This document shows positions 7,636-15,217 of a stretch of 42,331 nt of DNA, piece after piece. Under the pieces are notes generated by a model that worked only from the letters and a program-made list of their open reading frames with translations, searched no databases and was not told where the DNA came from. Source of the DNA: Chloroflexota bacterium (GTDB lineage Bacteria > Chloroflexota > Dehalococcoidia > JACVQG01 > JAHKAY01); the NCBI GenBank assembly GCA_018825785.1, contig JAHKAY010000006.1, positions 1 to 42,331 on the forward strand, read 5' to 3'. Positions within the stretch are counted from its first letter, which is position 1; every line of letters starts with the position of its first letter. The position numbers were made by a program, and so were the translations under genes.

Positions 7636-9189
7636 ATGGAAGTCGCGCTTTATGCCCGGGTATCGTCGGAGAAACAGGACACAGACCTGTCTATATCTGC
7701 CCAATTGAGGGCATTGAGAGAGTACGCCGCGAAAAATGGCCACCGGGTAGCGAGGGAATTTGTCGATGAGGCCGAGACTGGCAGAACGACAGCCCGCCCG
7801 TCGTTTCGGGAGATGATTTTCCTGGCCCGGCGCCCGGATAAGCCGTTTGAGCAGATATTGGTCTGGAAGTACTCGCGATTCGCTCGCAGCCGTGAGGACT
7901 CTATCCTCTACAAAGCAATGCTCAAGAAGGCCGGAGTAACGGTCATCTCGATCAACGAACCGTTTGATGACACGCCGACCGGCCGGCTGCTGGAGGGCAT
8001 CATTGAGAGTCTGGACGAATTCTACTCCGATAACCTGGGGGAAGAAGTCACCAGGGGGATGAGAGAGAGCGCGGGCAGAGGCTTCTATCTATCAAGCCGA
8101 CCGCCTTACGGCTACCGAAAAGTACGAGTACTGGACGGGAACAGAGAGCGGACCAGACTCGAGCCTGACCCCAATCAAGTCGCGGTGGTGAAAGGCATGT
8201 TCGAAGCAGTATGCGATGGCAAGGGACTGACGGATATGGTACGGGATCTAAATGCAAGGAGAATTCCCGGTCCAACCGGGAAGGGGTGGAGCAAAACGGG
8301 GGTGTACGGCATACTGACCAACGAGATATGCACCGGCGTGTTTGTCTGGGGAAAGAACAGCAAACGTGGACTACCGCCGGTCCGTACCGAGAATGTCTGC
8401 GCTGCGCTGATAGAGAGGGCCACGTTCACCGAAGTGCAGAGCCTCATGAAAGAAAGGGCTCCGATCCATCAACACCCGAAGAGAGTGGCAAGTCCATTTC
8501 TCTTCAGCGGGCTGGCGAAGTGCGGCTACTGCGGGAAAGCCCTGGTTGGCAGGTATGCCAAGAGCGGCAAGTTTGCCTACTATGCCTGCGGCACCCTGGA
8601 CAAGAAAGGGGCTGGGTCATGTCCGGCACACTACGTGAATGCGAACCAGTTCGAAGCGTTGGTTATTGACCGGATCAAGAAGCGAATCCTCACCAGGGAG
8701 AATCTCGAGGAACTGGTACGCCTGGTCAACGAAGAGACGGACCTTCAAATGAAGTCGTTGCGGGACGAATTAGACCTGATATCGGGAGCGTCTACCGATG
8801 TCGATCATCGCTTGGAACGGTTATATGATGCTATCGAATCAGGCAAAGTGACCGTGGACGACCTCGTGATCAGGATTCGTGAGCTAAGGAGCCGTCAGGC
8901 GCAGCTACAGGCGAGGAGAATCACAATTGAAAACCAGATGTCCGACAGGAAGGTGGACCTTGCCGACCTGAAAAGTATAACGGGCTCTCTTAGCGACCTG
9001 TATGTGTTACTCAGTGAAGGCACACTGGCTGAACGAAGGACCTTCATCCGGAGTTTTGTGAAGGAGGTCCAGGTGATGGGCAACAAGGCGGTAATGAACT
9101 ATACGATGCCGGTGTTGCCGGAAAACCTAATCATTCAAAAAGAGGGAGTTCTACCTACCGTACAGTACAGTGGGCGGTATAGGACTTGA
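7636..9189 (+). CDS. Large serine recombinase
   Basis: The 517-aa protein has the resolvase catalytic start ALYARVSSEKQ with nucleophile Ser10, then WKYSRFARS and the GRLLEGIIESLDEF helix. A recombinase domain follows (GYRK, DLNARRIPGPTGKGWSKTGV, LTNEICTGVFVWGK), then a zinc ribbon (CGYCGKAL and YYACG with a later Cys) and a coiled coil around 375-470. The length is typical of large serine integrases. The ribosome site is GGGAGGAGG. Oddly, the last codons (TVQYSGRYRT) and the TGA stop lie inside the 3' end of tRNA-Val on the other strand, so tRNA sequence supplies the stop codon. This suggests integration at the tRNA, with a different C-terminus in the excised form, but attachment sites are not proven. 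Confidence 0.92.
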   Translation: MEVALYARVSSEKQDTDLSISAQLRALREYAAKNGHRVAREFVDEAETGRTTARPSFREMIFLARRPDKPFEQILVWKYSRFARSREDSILYKAMLKKAGVTVISINEPFDDTPTGRLLEGIIESLDEFYSDNLGEEVTRGMRESAGRGFYLSSRPPYGYRKVRVLDGNRERTRLEPDPNQVAVVKGMFEAVCDGKGLTDMVRDLNARRIPGPTGKGWSKTGVYGILTNEICTGVFVWGKNSKRGLPPVRTENVCAALIERATFTEVQSLMKERAPIHQHPKRVASPFLFSGLAKCGYCGKALVGRYAKSGKFAYYACGTLDKKGAGSCPAHYVNANQFEALVIDRIKKRILTRENLEELVRLVNEETDLQMKSLRDELDLISGASTDVDHRLERLYDAIESGKVTVDDLVIRIRELRSRQAQLQARRITIENQMSDRKVDLADLKSITGSLSDLYVLLSEGTLAERRTFIRSFVKEVQVMGNKAVMNYTMPVLPENLIIQKEGVLPTVQYSGRYRT

Positions 9190-9243
9190 ACCTATGGCCT
9201 CGGCGATGTCAACGCCGCGCTCTAACCGCTGAGCTAACCGCCC
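9171..9243 (-). tRNA. tRNA-Val (GAC)
   Basis: The minus strand folds as a tRNA: acceptor GGGCGGT/ACCGCCC, D stem GCTC/GAGC, anticodon stem CGGCG/CGCCG with loop TTGACAT (anticodon GAC), and T stem ATAGG/CCTAT with loop TTCAAGT. The discriminator is A and CCA is not encoded. Its last 19 bases overlap the 3' end of the serine recombinase gene. Confidence 0.95.
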
Positions 9244-9251
9244 CTTCTGGA

Positions 9252-9280
9252 ATTCTATACGGCCCCCGACAAGTTTTCAA
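9252..9280 (-). promoter_or_regulatory. Promoter of tRNA-Val
   Basis: On the minus strand TTGAAA (9280-9275), a 17-nt spacer and TAGAAT (9257-9252) lie just before the tRNA 5' end at 9243, leaving almost no 5' leader. It is divergent from the promoter at 9293. Confidence 0.75.
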
Positions 9281-9292
9281 CCCTCTGGGGAC

Positions 9293-9320
9293 TTGAAAAA
9301 GCTGGCCCAGGGCCTACAAT
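9293..9320 (+). promoter_or_regulatory. Promoter upstream of the SWIM-protein gene
   Basis: TTGAAA (9293-9298), a 16-nt spacer and TACAAT (9315-9320) predict a start near 9327. The resulting leader of about 70 nt contains an intrinsic terminator before the ribosome site. Confidence 0.65.
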
Positions 9321-9347
9321 AGCTCCCAGTGAGAGGAGATACTACGA

Positions 9348-9379
9348 GGATGGTCCCAAGAGAGACCATCCCTTTTTTT
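9348..9379 (+). terminator. Intrinsic terminator between promoter and SWIM gene
   Basis: GGATGGTC and GACCATCC form a perfect 8-bp stem around an 8-nt loop, followed by C and seven T. It lies between the promoter at 9293-9320 and the ribosome site at 9381, so it could attenuate the SWIM gene. A 21-codon frame (9350-9415) with a GAGAGGAG upstream passes through the stem and could be a leader peptide. Confidence 0.75.
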
Positions 9380-9396
9380 GGGAAAGGAGGTGAGCC

Positions 9397-9633
9397 TTGC
9401 GGTCGGCCCTTATAGGCAAGATTGAAAAGGCGAAGAGATATGCCCAGGAGCCCCATAGGCTCTCCCTGGACTCCTTCCGGGCCCGCTTCCAGGGGGAGCA
9501 TGATGCCTACACCTTGCGCTATGAGGAGGGGGCCTGGAACTGTTCCTGCCCCTTTTTCTCCCAGTGGGGCCAGTGTAGTCATACCATGGCCGGCCAGCGC
9601 CTCCTGGCCCTCTTCCTACCACAGGCTGGCTAG
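9397..9633 (+). CDS. Small SWIM zinc-finger protein
   Basis: The 78-aa protein begins with TTG at 9397, six bases after the strong site AAAGGAGG. Its N-terminus (IGKIEKAKRYAQEP) is a basic helix and the middle forms strands (YTLRYEEGAWNCSCPFF). The C-terminus carries the SWIM pattern CxC-x7-CxH (CSCPFFSQWGQCSH), which chelates zinc and binds DNA or protein. Stand-alone small SWIM proteins like this are known; their targets are mostly undefined. An intrinsic terminator sits directly upstream within the transcript, which suggests expression control by read-through. It is convergent with folC. Confidence 0.8.
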   Translation: MRSALIGKIEKAKRYAQEPHRLSLDSFRARFQGEHDAYTLRYEEGAWNCSCPFFSQWGQCSHTMAGQRLLALFLPQAG

Positions 9634-9647
9634 GGTAAGGAGGAGCA

Positions 9648-9696
9648 TCTGGGGGACACCCCCCAGACCGCCGGTGGGGGCTTCGCCCCCCGCACC
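9648..9696. terminator. Two GC-rich hairpins between SWIM gene and folC
   Basis: TCTGGGGG/CCCCCAGA (9648-9667) and GGGGGC-TTC-GCCCCC (9676-9690, with outer pairs to 9673-9696) lie between two convergent genes and may end both transcripts, though no T tract follows. A similar GGGGGC-GAA-GCCCCC hairpin occurs near 16006. Confidence 0.5.
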
Positions 9697-9709
9697 TACA
9701 AATGATGCC

Positions 9710-11044
9710 CTAATAACCCGGCTCGGCACTAGCCCCCTTTTTCCTCCGGAGGTATTCTACGGCCTCGGCCACTACAAAGAGGGAGCCCGTGGCCAGGATG
9801 AGGTCGGTGGGCAGGGCCCGGGCCAGGGCTTCCTCCAGTGCCCGTGGCACCGAGGGGAAGCCCTCGCAGGCCTGATATTTCTCCCAGACCCCGGCAACCT
9901 TTTCCGTGGCGGCCGCCCGGGGGTGGCGGGAGGCGGCCACCAGAACCCTGGCCCCCAGAGGGGACAGCTCCCGTGCCATGCCTTCTATGTCCTTGTCCAC
10001 CGAGGTGCCGAAGACCAGGACAGGCCGGCGGCCGGGGAAGAGGGCCAGGACCGCCTCCCTCAGCCTGCCGGCGGAGTCGGCGTTGTGGGCCCCGTCCACC
10101 ACCACCAGGGGTGCCTCCTGGAGGACCTGGAGCCGCCCCGGCCAGGATACCTCTGCCATTCCCCGGGCCAGGCTCTCGGCCGTTATGCGCGGGAAGTGGG
10201 GCGTGAGGGCCTCGAGCACCGCCACCGCTGTGGCCGCGTTCTCCTGCTGGTGGGCCCCCAGGAGGGGGATAAAGAGCTGGTATCTCCCTCTCCGCCCCAA
10301 GACCTCCAGGGCCTGGCCCCGCAGGCTGGCCTCTCCCCCCCCCCAGGTGATATCCCGGCCCACCAGGGTAAGGCTTGCCCCCCTCTCCCGACATATTCCC
10401 TCAAGGACCCTCAGTGCCGCCGGCGGCTGAGGGGCGCTGACCACCGTGGCCCCCGGCTTGATGATGCCCCCCTTCTCCCGGGCGATGTCCTCTACCTTTG
10501 TTCCCAGCAGGGCGGTATGGTCCAGGCTGAGGGAGGTGACGACGGCCACCAGGGGCTCCACGATGTTGGTGGCGTCCAGCCTCCCCCCCAGCCCCACCTC
10601 CAGCACCTGGACCTCCACACCCTTCCGGGCAAAGTGGTCCAGGGCCAGGGCGGTGAGGAGCTCAAAAGTGGTGAGCTTATCTCTGTACTCCATTCCTTCT
10701 ATCGCCACCTTCAGCCTCCCCACCCCCAGGGAGAAGTTCCTGGGGGAGATGGGCCGGCCGTCCACCCTTATCCTCTCCCGGATGTGGTGGAGGTGGGGGG
10801 AGGTGTAAAGCCCCGTGCGGTAGCCCGAGAAAGCGAGCCCCCAGGCCACCATGGCGGCGGTGCTCCCCTTCCCCTTGGTGCCGGCGATGTGGACGGTGGG
10901 GAGGGCCCGGTGCGGGTCCCCCAGCCGGGCCATAAGCCCCCTCATCCTCCCCAGGTCAAAGTCCGCCGGGGAATAGAGAAAGCTGGGGAGCTTCTCATAA
11001 TCGGTAAAGCCGAGGAGGAACTCCACAGCCTGCCGATAGGTCAT
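9710..11044 (-). CDS. folC: Folylpolyglutamate/dihydrofolate synthase FolC
   Basis: The 444-aa protein has the Mur-ligase-like fold of FolC. It adds glutamate to folates, and to dihydropteroate in bifunctional forms, using ATP in the cytoplasm. The ATP loop GTKGKGST is at 55-62 and TSPHL at 81-85 is the FolC signature. EVGLGGRLDATN, TSLSLDHTALLG, EKGGIIKPG, GAHQQENAATA and VVDGAHN follow in the expected order through the ATPase and glutamate-ligase domains. The length is normal. Only one copy is visible, so bifunctionality is plausible but not proven. The start lies 8 nt after a possible -10 box, so the mRNA may be leaderless, and two TTCTAGAA palindromes overlap the promoter. No other folate gene is nearby. 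Confidence 0.93.
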   Translation of the reverse strand: MTYRQAVEFLLGFTDYEKLPSFLYSPADFDLGRMRGLMARLGDPHRALPTVHIAGTKGKGSTAAMVAWGLAFSGYRTGLYTSPHLHHIRERIRVDGRPISPRNFSLGVGRLKVAIEGMEYRDKLTTFELLTALALDHFARKGVEVQVLEVGLGGRLDATNIVEPLVAVVTSLSLDHTALLGTKVEDIAREKGGIIKPGATVVSAPQPPAALRVLEGICRERGASLTLVGRDITWGGGEASLRGQALEVLGRRGRYQLFIPLLGAHQQENAATAVAVLEALTPHFPRITAESLARGMAEVSWPGRLQVLQEAPLVVVDGAHNADSAGRLREAVLALFPGRRPVLVFGTSVDKDIEGMARELSPLGARVLVAASRHPRAAATEKVAGVWEKYQACEGFPSVPRALEEALARALPTDLILATGSLFVVAEAVEYLRRKKGASAEPGY

Positions 11045-11052
11045 AAAGATAT

Positions 11053-11079
11053 ATTACAATTTTCTAGAACTTTCTAGAA
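11053..11079 (-). promoter_or_regulatory. folC promoter with two TTCTAGAA palindromes
   Basis: On the minus strand the -10 candidate TGTAAT (11058-11053) ends 8 nt before the folC ATG. TTCTAGAA occurs at 11062-11069 and 11072-11079, a 10-bp period, covering the spacer and -35 area where no -35 box is recognisable. Two palindromes one turn apart look like an operator or activator site. Confidence 0.5.
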
Positions 11080-11116
11080 ATGCCCAGGGGCAACCAAGCC
11101 CAATGATGAATAAGTA

Positions 11117-11206
11117 ACCCTGAGACCCTTCGCTGCGCTCAGGGTGACAAACAGTTCTGTCAGGGTGACAAGCAGCCCTGTCATTCTGAGCGGAGCGAAG
11201 AATCTG
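11117..11206. repeat. Dispersed palindromic repeat, copy 1
   Basis: ACCCTGAG and CTCAGGGT flank ACCCTTCGCTGCG, and the motif recurs in inverted form as CATTCTGAGCGGAGCGAAG. A related copy lies at 22658-22727 (CACCCTGAGCGAAGCGAAGG). This type of intergenic palindrome is common in bacterial genomes; mobility or RNA function is unknown. Confidence 0.7.
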
Positions 11207-11265
11207 GTTTTGGCCCCCGCGGGATAGGCGGAGCAGGACTTTCGTCCTCCCTCCCGGAGGGGGTA

Positions 11266-11293
11266 TTGACAAAAGGTGAGAAAAGGGTATGAT
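11266..11293 (+). promoter_or_regulatory. Distal promoter of the surface-protein locus
   Basis: TTGACA (11266-11271), a 16-nt spacer and TATGAT (11288-11293) predict a start near 11300, about 335 nt before the coding region. The long leader contains structured segments. Confidence 0.7.
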
Positions 11294-11319
11294 AGATGAC
11301 AGTTGAATATTTTCTAGCT

Positions 11320-11371
11320 GGACCCCGGACATGCGGGGCGTGTGTTGTTTATTGCCCCGGGGAAAGGGTCC
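11320..11371 (+). ncRNA. Candidate structured leader RNA
   Basis: GGACCC (11320-11325) pairs with GGGTCC (11366-11371) and can enclose a hairpin CCCCG-GACATG-CGGGG (11323-11338, partly competing). It lies directly after a strong promoter and far from any start codon. I do not recognise a riboswitch class. It may be a leader element, a small RNA or chance GC pairing. Confidence 0.3.
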
Positions 11372-11480
11372 TGAAAGGGAGGCTGACCGGAAAGCAGGCC
11401 TGGACAACTTAATAGCACATCTGCCCTGAAGAGCAGCCTAGAAGTTTTTAAGAATCTTTTAAAAAAGTCGTCAAAAGGGC

Positions 11481-11508
11481 TTGACAAGTGGGGTGGGTAT
11501 GTTATCAT
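11481..11508 (+). promoter_or_regulatory. Proximal strong promoter with UP-like tract
   Basis: TTGACA (11481-11486), a 16-nt spacer and TATCAT (11503-11508). Upstream, 11443-11467 is A/T-tract-rich (TTTTTAAGAATCTTTTAAAAAA), like an UP element. This fits high expression of a surface protein. Confidence 0.75.
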
Positions 11509-11565
11509 CCCGCTTAGGCTCGACAAGAAAGGAGGGCCAGATGTGAAAAGGGAATCATTTGGGTA

Positions 11566-11596
11566 GCCCCGGGTAGAGCTAAGCTTTATCTGGGGC
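11566..11596 (+). promoter_or_regulatory. Long leader hairpin before the surface-protein gene
   Basis: GCCCC/GGGGC closes an inner stem GGTAGAGC/GCTTTATC (with two G-U pairs) and a three-base loop TAA. The hairpin stands 40 nt before the start codon and may stabilise or control the mRNA. There is no T run, so it is not a typical terminator. Confidence 0.5.
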
Positions 11597-11636
11597 GCAG
11601 TGCGTTTAAGAAGGGTATTTAAATCAAGGAGGTTAA

Positions 11637-13943
11637 GTGAAAGGAAAATTCCCAAGGCTCTTTAAGCTGGCCATGGCCCTGGCCCTGGTTGTGGGGCTGG
11701 TGCCCATCATGGCCGCCCCGGCCTCGGCCGCTGTCACGGCCGTAACGGCCGCTCCCACCCCCAACACTGTCTCAGACAATGCACAGTACACCATCGGCTT
11801 CACGACTGCCGACGGTGTGGGGCTGGGGGGCACAATCACCGTAACTTTCCCCAGCGGCACGACGGTGCCGGCCACAATCTCCAAGAACAGCATATCCATT
11901 AACGGCGTGTTACTGACCCTGGACCCAAGCGTGGTAGGCAGGGCAGTCACCATGCAGCCCCCTGTGGCAATCGCCCTTGGAGCCAGCCCCACCATCGTCT
12001 TCTCCCAGCTAGCGGGGATTCTGAACCCCAATCTGGGAACGACCACCGCCACGTTAAGCGTGGCCACGGGGACTGAGTCTGCGGTAAACTCTGCGGCCTA
12101 CACCATTGTACGGACCCTGAGCCGCAGCCCCTCCTCGGGCGTCCGCGGCACCAGCACCGCGGTCTCCGGGAAAGGCTTTGCGCCGGCAACCACGGCTAAC
12201 GTGAGGCTTCAGGTCACTTCCGGCACCGATACCGCTGGCGCGGGCGCGTGGCTGACAGACGCAACGAAGAACTTCCTGAGCACTGGTGTATCGCCCCTGA
12301 GCGTAGCTGTCGGTGACACGGTCATTAACACCACTGACGGCTCGCTGGCTGTAATCACCGCCGTTACTGCCACGACACTGGCAGGAACGCTGACAGGTGG
12401 AACGGCTAATGTGTGGGCCCTTGGAAACGCCTACCGGGTCCTCCGTGCGTCAACGCTGGGCAGCGGTCTGGTGGCCTCTGACGGCACCTTCACGGCCTCC
12501 TCCTTCGCCGCCAGCGTAGGGCCCTTTGTCGCGGGCTCCAATACCCTTGTGGTCATTGACGGTTCGGGGTTGGCGTCGCTTACCACTACCTCGTTCACCG
12601 TGAGCGCAAAGATCACCCTGAACCCCGCCTCGGGGAAGCCGGGCGACACCATAACGGTAACGACCCAGGACTTCCGTGCCGCGGGGCCAAATATTGCCAC
12701 CATCACCTTTGAGGGGTCAGCGCTTGCTACTACGATCCCTCCTCTACCTATCGCTCACGTCCTGGGGGCCGCGACCTTCACCTTTGTGGTGCCCCAGGCC
12801 ACAGCGGGTGACAAGAATGTGATAGTTGGCGACAACCAGGCCACTCCGCTCACTGCCACGACCAAGTTCACCGTGACGGGCATTCCCATTGTTGCCTCTC
12901 CCGCCAGCGGGGTCATCGGCAACACGGTGACCCTGACAGGGTCGGGCTACCCGGGAGTCAACATTCCGATAGGAAGCATCCAGTTCGGTGGACAGCCCTG
13001 GAACAACAATGTGGTAACCATCTCGGGGGGGCAGTTTGCGACGACTCTCAACCTGTCCAATACTGGTATTGCGACGGTGGAGTCTGCGGCCGCGACCCCG
13101 GGCACCTACACCATTACCGTTGTTGACAACACGGGATTCAGCGGCACCGCGAGCTACACTGTTGCCGCCCGCTCCATCACCGTGACTCCTGATAGCAGCG
13201 CCATGGGCAGCTCGATAGTGATAAGGGGCGTGGGCTTCCCGGCCAATAGAATCGCCCTTATCTCGTACGGCGCAGCTGGGGGTATCGGGACGGGGCTGAT
13301 TGACAACTCAGGGAACTTTGCTGGGGCCGTAGTCGTTCCGACCGGGTTGACGCCTGGCACCCAGAACACGGTAACGGCGAGTTCCACGACGGCGGCGGCC
13401 ACTACCGTAACCGCCACGGCCACTCACAGCATTCCGGCGGGGGCGGTAACCCTTTCCGTCAGCAGCGCGAATCCCGGTTCCACTGTCAGGGTTAGCGGCA
13501 CAGGCTTCCCGTCCTACTCCCAGGTGGCGTTCCTGACCATCGGGGGCCTGAGTGCCCTACCCTTGCCGTCCCCGGCCACGGACGGAGTGGGCAGCTTCTC
13601 CGCGAACGTCCTCGTTCCTGCCCTGCCTGTGGGCCCCACCATCGTGGTGGTCACGGTTGGTACGGTAACGGGGACAACTCTGGTCACGATAACGACAACG
13701 GCTATAACCCCGGGCACGGCCCTGGCGGGGATCGCCGGGAAGTACACCCGGGTGTGGGGCTATAATGCCGCCACCAAGGCCCATTTGCTCTATGACCCGG
13801 CCGTACCTGCCATCAGCGACCTGACGGCTCTGGCAAGAGGTCAGGGCTACTGGATTAACTGCACGGAGGCCGTTACGCTGGTCTACGGAGCTAACCAGTA
13901 TGTCCTCGTGCCGGGCTGGAACCTTATCGGCTGGCTGGACTAA
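11637..13943 (+). CDS. Large secreted surface protein with TIG-like domains
   Basis: The start is GTG at 11637, four bases after AAGGAGG. The N-terminus MKGKFPRLFKLAMALALVVG with PASAA is a signal peptide. The 768-aa mature protein is nearly all Thr/Val/Gly-rich beta sandwich, with repeated TIG-like units of the form P-x-S-G-x-x-G-x-x-V-x-G-x-G-F (SGVRGTSTAVSGKGF, SGVIGNTVTLTGSGY, SSAMGSSIVIRGVGF, SANPGSTVRVSGTGF). The end is a distinct domain (RVWGYNAATKAHLLYD, LARGQGYWI, VPGWNLIGW), a C-terminal type seen in other bacterial surface proteins. A wall or S-layer role is inferred from the signal peptide, size and strong double promoter. A hairpin terminator follows, then a collagen-like gene. 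Confidence 0.8.
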   Translation: MKGKFPRLFKLAMALALVVGLVPIMAAPASAAVTAVTAAPTPNTVSDNAQYTIGFTTADGVGLGGTITVTFPSGTTVPATISKNSISINGVLLTLDPSVVGRAVTMQPPVAIALGASPTIVFSQLAGILNPNLGTTTATLSVATGTESAVNSAAYTIVRTLSRSPSSGVRGTSTAVSGKGFAPATTANVRLQVTSGTDTAGAGAWLTDATKNFLSTGVSPLSVAVGDTVINTTDGSLAVITAVTATTLAGTLTGGTANVWALGNAYRVLRASTLGSGLVASDGTFTASSFAASVGPFVAGSNTLVVIDGSGLASLTTTSFTVSAKITLNPASGKPGDTITVTTQDFRAAGPNIATITFEGSALATTIPPLPIAHVLGAATFTFVVPQATAGDKNVIVGDNQATPLTATTKFTVTGIPIVASPASGVIGNTVTLTGSGYPGVNIPIGSIQFGGQPWNNNVVTISGGQFATTLNLSNTGIATVESAAATPGTYTITVVDNTGFSGTASYTVAARSITVTPDSSAMGSSIVIRGVGFPANRIALISYGAAGGIGTGLIDNSGNFAGAVVVPTGLTPGTQNTVTASSTTAAATTVTATATHSIPAGAVTLSVSSANPGSTVRVSGTGFPSYSQVAFLTIGGLSALPLPSPATDGVGSFSANVLVPALPVGPTIVVVTVGTVTGTTLVTITTTAITPGTALAGIAGKYTRVWGYNAATKAHLLYDPAVPAISDLTALARGQGYWINCTEAVTLVYGANQYVLVPGWNLIGWLD

Positions 13944-13963
13944 GAAGAGGAGATAGGCCTGAA

Positions 13964-13994
13964 GGGGTGGGGCCGCACACAGCGGCCCCACCCC
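13964..13994 (+). terminator. Strong hairpin after the TIG-type gene
   Basis: GGGGTGGGGCCGC and GCGGCCCCACCCC form a perfect 13-bp stem with a 5-nt loop. There is no T run, and the next gene starts 22 nt later with its own ribosome site, so it may act as an mRNA-stabilising hairpin with partial read-through. Confidence 0.65.
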
Positions 13995-14016
13995 AGGGCC
14001 GATTGAAGGAGGAAGG

Positions 14017-15153
14017 ATGACGAGAATAAGAATCTTAGCCCTGCTGGCGCTGGTAGGCCTGTTGGTCCTGTTGCCAGCGGTGGCCTTCGCCCAGCCAAAT
14101 GCCCACCGCTTCTACGGCACGGCCACGCTGGACGGGGCCGCGGTCTCGGTCGGCTCAGCGGTGGCCGCCACGGTCGGTGGGGACATCTACAGCACTACCA
14201 CCACCGATGCCGCCGGAAGCTATGTCCTCACCGCCGCCTCGACGGACATCACCAAGAGCTATGCCGGACAGACGGTGGCCTTCACCGTAAGGGGCTATGC
14301 CGCCACGCAGACGGCTACCTGGACGGCCGGTGGGGTGACCAATCTGAACCTCACCGCCCGCACCGCTCCCCCTGCGGCGGCTGCCATTACCCTTAGCCCG
14401 ACAAGCGGCCTGGCCGCCACCACCATCAGCGGCAGCAACTTCGCCGCCGGCTCTACGGTCACCGTTTCCTGGGCGGGGACAACGGTGCCCACGGTCCCGG
14501 CTACAGTTACAGTGGGGGGGACCGGCGCCTTCAGCGCCATCATCGCCGTCCCCACGGCTACGGTTGGCTCCTACACCGTCAGGGCAGCGGATGCCACCGG
14601 CAACGCGGGAACGGCTAGCTTCTCCGTAGTGGCCGGGCCTGCCGGGCCTGCCGGGCCTGCCGGGCCTGTTGGGCCTGCCGGACCTGCTGGAGCTATCGGA
14701 GCTCAAGGGCCTGCTGGACCCGCCGGAGCTCAGGGGCCTGCTGGTGTTCAAGGGCCTGCTGGGCCTGCCGGACCCGCCGGAGTCAGGGGTGACACCGGGC
14801 CTGCCGGGCCTGCCGGAGCTGCCGGGCCTGCCGGAGCTCAAGGGCCTGCTGGGGCCAAGGGTGACACCGGGACCGCCGGGCCTACTGGTGCCCAGGGGGT
14901 TGCCGGAGCCCAAGGGCCTGCTGGGGCCAAGGGTGACACCGGCGCCCAAGGGGCCGCCGGACCTCAGGGGCTTGCGGGGGTTGCCGGACCTGCTGGACCT
15001 GCCGGACCCGCCGGAGCTATTGGTCCTAAGGGGGCCACGGGTGACGCCGGTGCGGACGCCCCGACGGCCATTGTCTGGATAGGCCTCATCCTGGCGGTGG
15101 TGGCCATCATCATGGGGGCCATTGCCGTAATGAGGAAGCCCAAGGCTCTCTAG
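14017..15153 (+). CDS. Collagen-like membrane-anchored surface protein
   Basis: The ATG follows GAAGGAGG. Residues 1-25 are a signal peptide ending VAFA. Residues 26-205 hold two beta domains: a carboxypeptidase-regulatory-like unit ([30 protein letters not shown]) and a TIG-like unit ([18 protein letters not shown]). Residues 207 to about 347 are Gly-X-Y collagen repeats ([20 protein letters not shown]). The C-terminus [20 protein letters not shown] is a membrane helix followed by RKPKAL, so the stalk should stand outside and be anchored by its C-terminus. Repeat DNA is near-identical in places (14837 and 14909), so length variation by slippage is likely. Bacterial collagen-like proteins often mediate adhesion, but no partner is known here. 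Confidence 0.85.
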   Translation: MTRIRILALLALVGLLVLLPAVAFAQPNAHRFYGTATLDGAAVSVGSAVAATVGGDIYSTTTTDAAGSYVLTAASTDITKSYAGQTVAFTVRGYAATQTATWTAGGVTNLNLTARTAPPAAAAITLSPTSGLAATTISGSNFAAGSTVTVSWAGTTVPTVPATVTVGGTGAFSAIIAVPTATVGSYTVRAADATGNAGTASFSVVAGPAGPAGPAGPVGPAGPAGAIGAQGPAGPAGAQGPAGVQGPAGPAGPAGVRGDTGPAGPAGAAGPAGAQGPAGAKGDTGTAGPTGAQGVAGAQGPAGAKGDTGAQGAAGPQGLAGVAGPAGPAGPAGAIGPKGATGDAGADAPTAIVWIGLILAVVAIIMGAIAVMRKPKAL

Positions 15154-15168
15154 AGCCTCAAGGCACAA

Positions 15169-15200
15169 AAAGGGCGGGTCGCAGAAGCGACCCGCCCTTT
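15169..15200. terminator. Bidirectional intrinsic terminator
   Basis: AAAGGGCGGGTCGC and GCGACCCGCCCTTT form a perfect 14-bp stem with loop AGAA. CCTTTT follows on the plus strand, and on the minus strand the stem continues into TTTTT. It serves the collagen-like gene and the convergent metallo-hydrolase gene. Confidence 0.9.
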
Positions 15201-15217
15201 CCTTTTAGTTAAAGACC

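Noticed and set aside
5568-9189. A complete integrated element with defined ends
   Set aside because: No duplicate of the tRNA-Val 3' end or other terminal repeat was seen, so only individual recombinase genes are claimed.
9422-11077. 551-aa plus-strand ORF across folC
   Set aside because: It is a Pro/Gly/Ala-rich antisense frame of folC with no ribosome site or motif.
11062-11079. Heat-shock element of the eukaryotic nTTCnnGAAn type
   Set aside because: The match is formal only; bacteria do not use HSF, so I treat the sites as palindromic operator candidates.
14155-15168. 337-aa minus-strand ORF under the collagen-like gene
   Set aside because: It is a Gly/Arg/Ser low-complexity shadow of the Gly-X-Y repeats.
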